Shown one piece after another: positions 60,280 to 64,000 of a stretch of 64,000 nt of DNA; within the stretch, counting starts at the first letter, position 1; each line of letters starts with the position of its first letter. A model generated the notes under the pieces. That model did not search any database. It saw only the letters and a program-made list of their open reading frames with translations, and was not told the origin of the DNA. The DNA comes from Limonium bicolor (taxonomy: Eukaryota; Streptophyta; Magnoliopsida; Caryophyllales; Plumbaginaceae): contig CM041776.1 in NCBI GenBank assembly GCA_023374045.1, positions 347,075,636-347,139,635 on the forward strand. Direction: 5' to 3'. The position numbers and the translations under genes were made by a program.

Positions 60280-60800
60280 TATATATGCTAGCTCAAGGAT
60301 GCGGTGGGATGGGGTCCCTGCCGAAACCTACGCTCCTTTTGAAGAGCTGGTAGGGAATCATTAAATTAATAGAGAACGAGGTGGGGAAACACCTGCATAA
60401 TTCAATTGATAAGGGCAGAGGAAAAGTTAAGGAAGGACACAATAGTGCGAAGGATAGTTATAATCGATAATTTCACATTTTCATCATGCAACAACGAAGA
60501 AGAGACTCTTTGGTAGTGCTTCATCAAGCTAGAGAATATATGAATGTTATCCGAAATGAGTCTACCTTTGATGAAGACAGTCTGACTCTCACCCACACGA
60601 GAGAGAACAAATTGATGATTTTGTAAATGGTATTGCAATTGGAGATTGGTCTATAGTCTCCAAGGGTGGAGGCAAAGTTACATTTGAGGATAAAATATAT
60701 AAGAGTGGAGTTTATTTGTTTGAGGATGCTATCTCAATGGAAAGAAAGGAAGCTTTGATTGTACGTAATGGGTATTTTTTTGGGGAGTTCTCTATGTAGT
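60280..60800 (-). mobile_element. LINE RT fragment 3
   Basis: Minus-strand reading gives LGDYRPISNCNTIYKIIN (about 60600-60660), the hallmark of the first RT motif in plant L1-type LINEs, then SQTVFIKGRLISDNIHIFS, the second. Two frames are needed. Both ends are truncated. Confidence 0.82.
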
Positions 60801-61732
60801 TCCTAAAAAATCCTCTTTATTGCTATCCCTTCTTTACCTGGTGAAATGAGGCTTGCACTTTTTCTAAATTTGATACAAAAGAGAGAATGGTTGGAGAGAG
60901 AGATTTTCTATGAAGCTCAATGTTGTATCTTTATTATGTGAGGTGCACCCCTATTTTTAGATTTTTTTACCATGCTTTCTTTACATGCTAGGCTATCGTA
61001 TTTCTTACTTACTAAAACACATCATTTTTCCTTTCTTTACATATCCTATTATTCTTTTACTATTTCGCCCGAGACGTTCTTTTTGAAGCTCGCTCAGGGC
61101 ACCCGATCGCTCAATACCTGTCTCGGGTATGGTCATTTTACACCCGGGCTTCTCTTCTATTTTATGCTCGAGCTTTGTTGCTTTCTTCTGCCTGGTTCAC
61201 CTAATCCCTTTTTCTGGGCACGTCTTTCTTCCTTGCCCTCTTCATCAGTCCCACAAGTTCTTTTCTTTTGTGAAGATGAAAGGAAAGAACTTCTCTTAAA
61301 AAGTTTTCTTTTCCTTCTCTTGGTTTTCTTCGGGCTTGTCCCCTCATCGGTCCCACAAGTTCTTGTCCTTTGAAAAGTGAAAGGGAAAGAGTTTTCGTTT
61401 CTCCTGGGCTTCTTTGTTTGTGGCCATTTTTTAGCTGATGTCGGTTTGTAAGATTTGTTTTACAATTTTCTTAGAGTTACGCATGTGCGTGGATGCGTGT
61501 GTGGTCAGAGAGGTTGCAAGGTCCTTGTCTTTTAATCTCACTGCAAAAAAGTCTAATCATTACTTGACTTGGGAAAGATAATTTTTGCCGCTTTTATATT
61601 TCAAAAAATCTCTTTTTGTGGTCCCTTCTTTCTCCCTTCTTTGCTTCGGAAGTTCCTGCTTTTTACAATGCTTACTTGCTTCATCTCTTCCTCCTGCTTC
61701 GTTGTCTTTATTTTTTTTTCTTCTTTACGACT
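60801..61732. other. T/C-rich region, no gene recognised
   Basis: Pyrimidine-rich. Contains a diverged direct repeat of period about 103 bases (61236-61290 and 61338-61391, sharing GTCCCACAAGTTCTT and GAAAGGGAAAGA-like ends). It may be the leader of the gag-like gene that follows. Confidence 0.45.
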
Positions 61733-63470
61733 ATGGCTCCAAAATCCGACATTGCCCAGGTGAATATTTTGTGCTGCATCAGACTATGTTTAGGGTGCGT
61801 ATGAAGGTAAAATTTTATTCCTACCCTTCTTTTGCCAGATCATCCTTTTTCGGGGAAATGCAAACCTCTTCCATCTATTCACGATGATTGTTCTTTGATA
61901 GATATTCTTAAAGACGTTAAGGCTCCCTTGGAAAACCAAATTTACCCTCTATTGAAGGATTCACATCCTTTGACGATTTTGGTCTAGGGTTTACCGTGTA
62001 TCGTGATTTTTTCCTTTGCGGGTTTTCAATTTCCCCATCCTTTTGTTCATGGATTTCTTGTTCGAAGATGTTGCACTCTGGCACATATTCACCTAAATGC
62101 CCTTCCTTGCCTGCACGTCTATGTTATCCTTTGCTCTAAAAACAACATTGGGCCTTTGGGCACCGAGTTTGTTCAATATTTCTCGGTTTGTGTTCTAATC
62201 CGGGATTTATCACTTTCAGGTTTATGGTTTGCGTTTTTTTCTATTTGAAGTGTGACTAGGGCTTGAATTCAAGGTGGTTTGTAATTGTTCCTCCGCCCGA
62301 GTACTTCCTTGGGGTTCCATTCACTACATTTCTCTCGAGGGCTAGTTGTCATGCCCTTCCCTCTCAGACTCTAAAGTCCCTATCTCAAAGATCTTGAAAG
62401 ATTGAACAAGATTTCAGCCTACCCTCACCTCATATTTCCCGACAACAGGGAGTTTTCTCTTGAAAAACTTGATAGTACACCCTATACTTTTCTCCTGGTA
62501 CTTGTATTCTTCAATCGTATTTCTTATCTTATTTTTACCCCTTTTTGGTAGACTTTCCTTTCATTGGTTCCATGGTAAGACCCTTCCGTCAGTGGAACTT
62601 TGGCACTTTTAAGTTAGACAAAACTTGTGTGGATTATTATGATTCTGTTGAGGCTGCTGACGAGGCTACGAAGGAATCCGCTGATGTTTTGTCCCCAGGG
62701 TCTGGTGTTTCCAGTCCCTCTGTCCCCAAAAAGCGGAAAGAGAAAAAAATGGATGACCCTATAGTTAAGAAATGAAAACTTATAAAGGGAGGAAGAAAGT
62801 TCCCCCTGATTTTGGAGAAACCCCTTCTATTCCACGTACATGGCATGTTGACCCGGATTTTGGATGGTGTGTCTTCTTTCCTCTTACCAGGGGTCAAATC
62901 TTGATCTTAGCACCTACCAAGGTAAGAGATCTGGCAGTGCGACCATATTTCCTTTCTATTCCATGACTTGTTGGATTATTTTTCATTAGATGATCATCTA
63001 GAAACTGTGTTGGAGAGGGAAAAAGTTATGTATCTGCTCCTATACCCAAAGGTGCTTCTCCTTTTTGTATGTCTATTTTGTGTGTGTGTTTTTTGTCTTT
63101 CCTGCTGGTTTTTGTTTATTAATGTGTGTTTCTTCAGTTCTTCTTCACCAACTGGTCCTGAGGTTGCCATGGAATGTTCTCAGCACCATCCCACATTTTT
63201 ACTATTAAGAGAATACTCTTCAAAAAGCGCTCCATTAGCAGCACCCGGGAAAAGGGGAAGGATTTTTCTTGTTGGATCCAACACCGCCCCAAAGAGAGTC
63301 AAACCAATGGCTCGGAAGGTAAGGCCTTCGGATGTGTGTAACGGCAATTCCTCCCAGGAGGATGTGGGTAAAACTTCCCTTCCAAGTATCAGGTTGTTCA
63401 TGAAGATCCTGAGCTTCGAAGTAAGTCCAGAGAAGAGGCTCAACTCTCCTCATCCTCTTCCCTCCTGAGG
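61733..63470 (+). pseudogene. Plant 'putative gypsy-type transposon' (gag-like) domain gene
   Basis: ATG at 61733 gives MAPKSDIAQ. Around 62009-62060 is FSFAGFQFPHPFVHGFLVRR, the hallmark of the plant PF04195-type domain found in gag-like proteins of large retroelements and related transposons, followed by HIHLNALPCLHVYVILC. Later blocks are MVRPFRQWNFGTFKLDKTC then SVEAADEATKESADVLSPGS, and a basic tail PKKRKEKK (62545-62775); FGETPSIPRTWHVDPDFGW (62810-62870); and another low-complexity stretch to 63468. Frames change between blocks; some gaps may be introns, but stops suggest decay. Function unknown. It lies just left of the CACTA end at 63641. Confidence 0.5.
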
Positions 63471-63640
63471 CCAACAAGTAGTTTTGTGGTGCTTCCTCGA
63501 AAAAAGGTTGGTTTTACCACCGAGGGCAACCTATGCAAGGAGTTGCGGGCTCTGAGACCCTCTCTTATTCTAACTTGTGGAAGGAAGACACTACTCTAGC
63601 GGGTCTTTGGATGAGATCTTTGCCCCCCTCCGGGCCTCTA

Positions 63641-64000
63641 CACTAGTAAAATAAGAGCTATTTGGCGGTACTTAAGGGTTTATCTCGGCGGTTTTAAACC
63701 GTCGAAATGGAGACCGCCGAAAAAGGTAGACCTATCTCGGCGATTCTATAACAAACCACCAAAGTAGATGCTATGTAAAATCAATAACTAACCACATCTA
63801 TCTCAACGATTTATAGCTTACAATCACTGAGATAGACCCTGGGTTGGTCAATTTCAAGAATACTTTTGCGGTTCCAGAATACTATCTCGGCGGTTTGTAA
63901 GCTAAAAACCGCCTGGATATGCGGTATGCCCGTCTCTATTTCGGCGGTTCTTTATTAAGAACCGCAGAAATACCCATTTATTGTTTTTTACCATTCTAGC
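63641..64000. mobile_element. Left end of a second CACTA element, same family as 44028
   Basis: Starts CACTAGTAAAATAAGAGC and runs off the window. It contains inverted subterminal motifs (ATCTCGGCGGTTTTAAACCG, TATTTCGGCGGTTCTTTATT with AAGAACCGCAGAAATA) and closes with CCATTCTAGC at the window end, as at 44383-44394. Same orientation as the copy at 44028. The body lies beyond the window. Confidence 0.82.

Noticed and set aside
1..64000. tRNA or rRNA genes
   Set aside because: No convincing tRNA-like B-box/cloverleaf or rRNA sequence was seen by eye; a covariance-model scan was not possible.

Overview
This is a stretch of a flowering-plant nuclear genome, probably a eudicot. It is AT-rich and consists almost entirely of transposable elements of all the main plant classes, nested in each other and mostly decayed. 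Coding fragments are spliced in the eukaryotic way, several LTR elements carry plant-type primer-binding sites (initiator tRNA-Met; an Athila/Tat-like site), and the one credible host gene is a plant-specific ACT-domain bHLH-like gene. I found no rRNA, tRNA or CRISPR array.

Layout. 1-830: the end of a decayed hAT transposase (minus). 2411-9096: giant non-coding TG...CA element A (minus), with a foldback MITE (5610-6019) and a composite microsatellite inside. 9102-10800: a CACTA-type remnant with a Ulp1-like protease tail and subterminal repeats. 10808-11305: one exon of a TM9SF (Golgi/endosome multispanning protein) gene. 11308-16779: giant element B. 16780-18010: a Ty1/copia RT-RNase H fragment. 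20555-21546: a 5'-truncated LINE with target-site duplication and poly-A. 22208-23297: a MITE inside a MITE. 24018-24737: a DUF4283/zinc-knuckle gag-like fragment. 25156-30497: giant element D. 30860-35354: a complete but mutated TNT1/Tork-like copia element.

36315-38797 (minus) holds the bHLH-like gene, homologous to the small At2g40435/At3g56220-type proteins. Its assembly is damaged: a 500-N gap is flanked by two identical 472-base copies, which looks like an unmerged contig overlap. Next come a second copia element (39575-44027) cut by a CACTA element (44028 to about 46.2 kb) that carries a Ulp1-like protease gene; a possible copia LTR (47154-48186); a minus-strand Athila/Tat-like gypsy LTR, PBS and gag piece (48.2-52.34 kb) split by LTR-like element E (48455-50742); three minus-strand LINE fragments (52.39-53.95, 54.14-57.3 and 60.28-60.8 kb); a MITE with a 9-base duplication (57320-57736); a gag-like 'putative gypsy-type transposon' domain (about 61.7-63.5 kb); and the left end of a second copy of the same CACTA family (63641 to the window end).

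The genes do not form an operon or pathway. What holds the window together is the order of insertions: E into gypsy gag, CACTA into copia, MITE into MITE, and D into or beside the gag-like gene. The most unusual items are the three 5.3-6.7 kb non-coding elements with shared ends, two of them bounded by perfect 5-base duplications, and the palindromic tandem array inside E.
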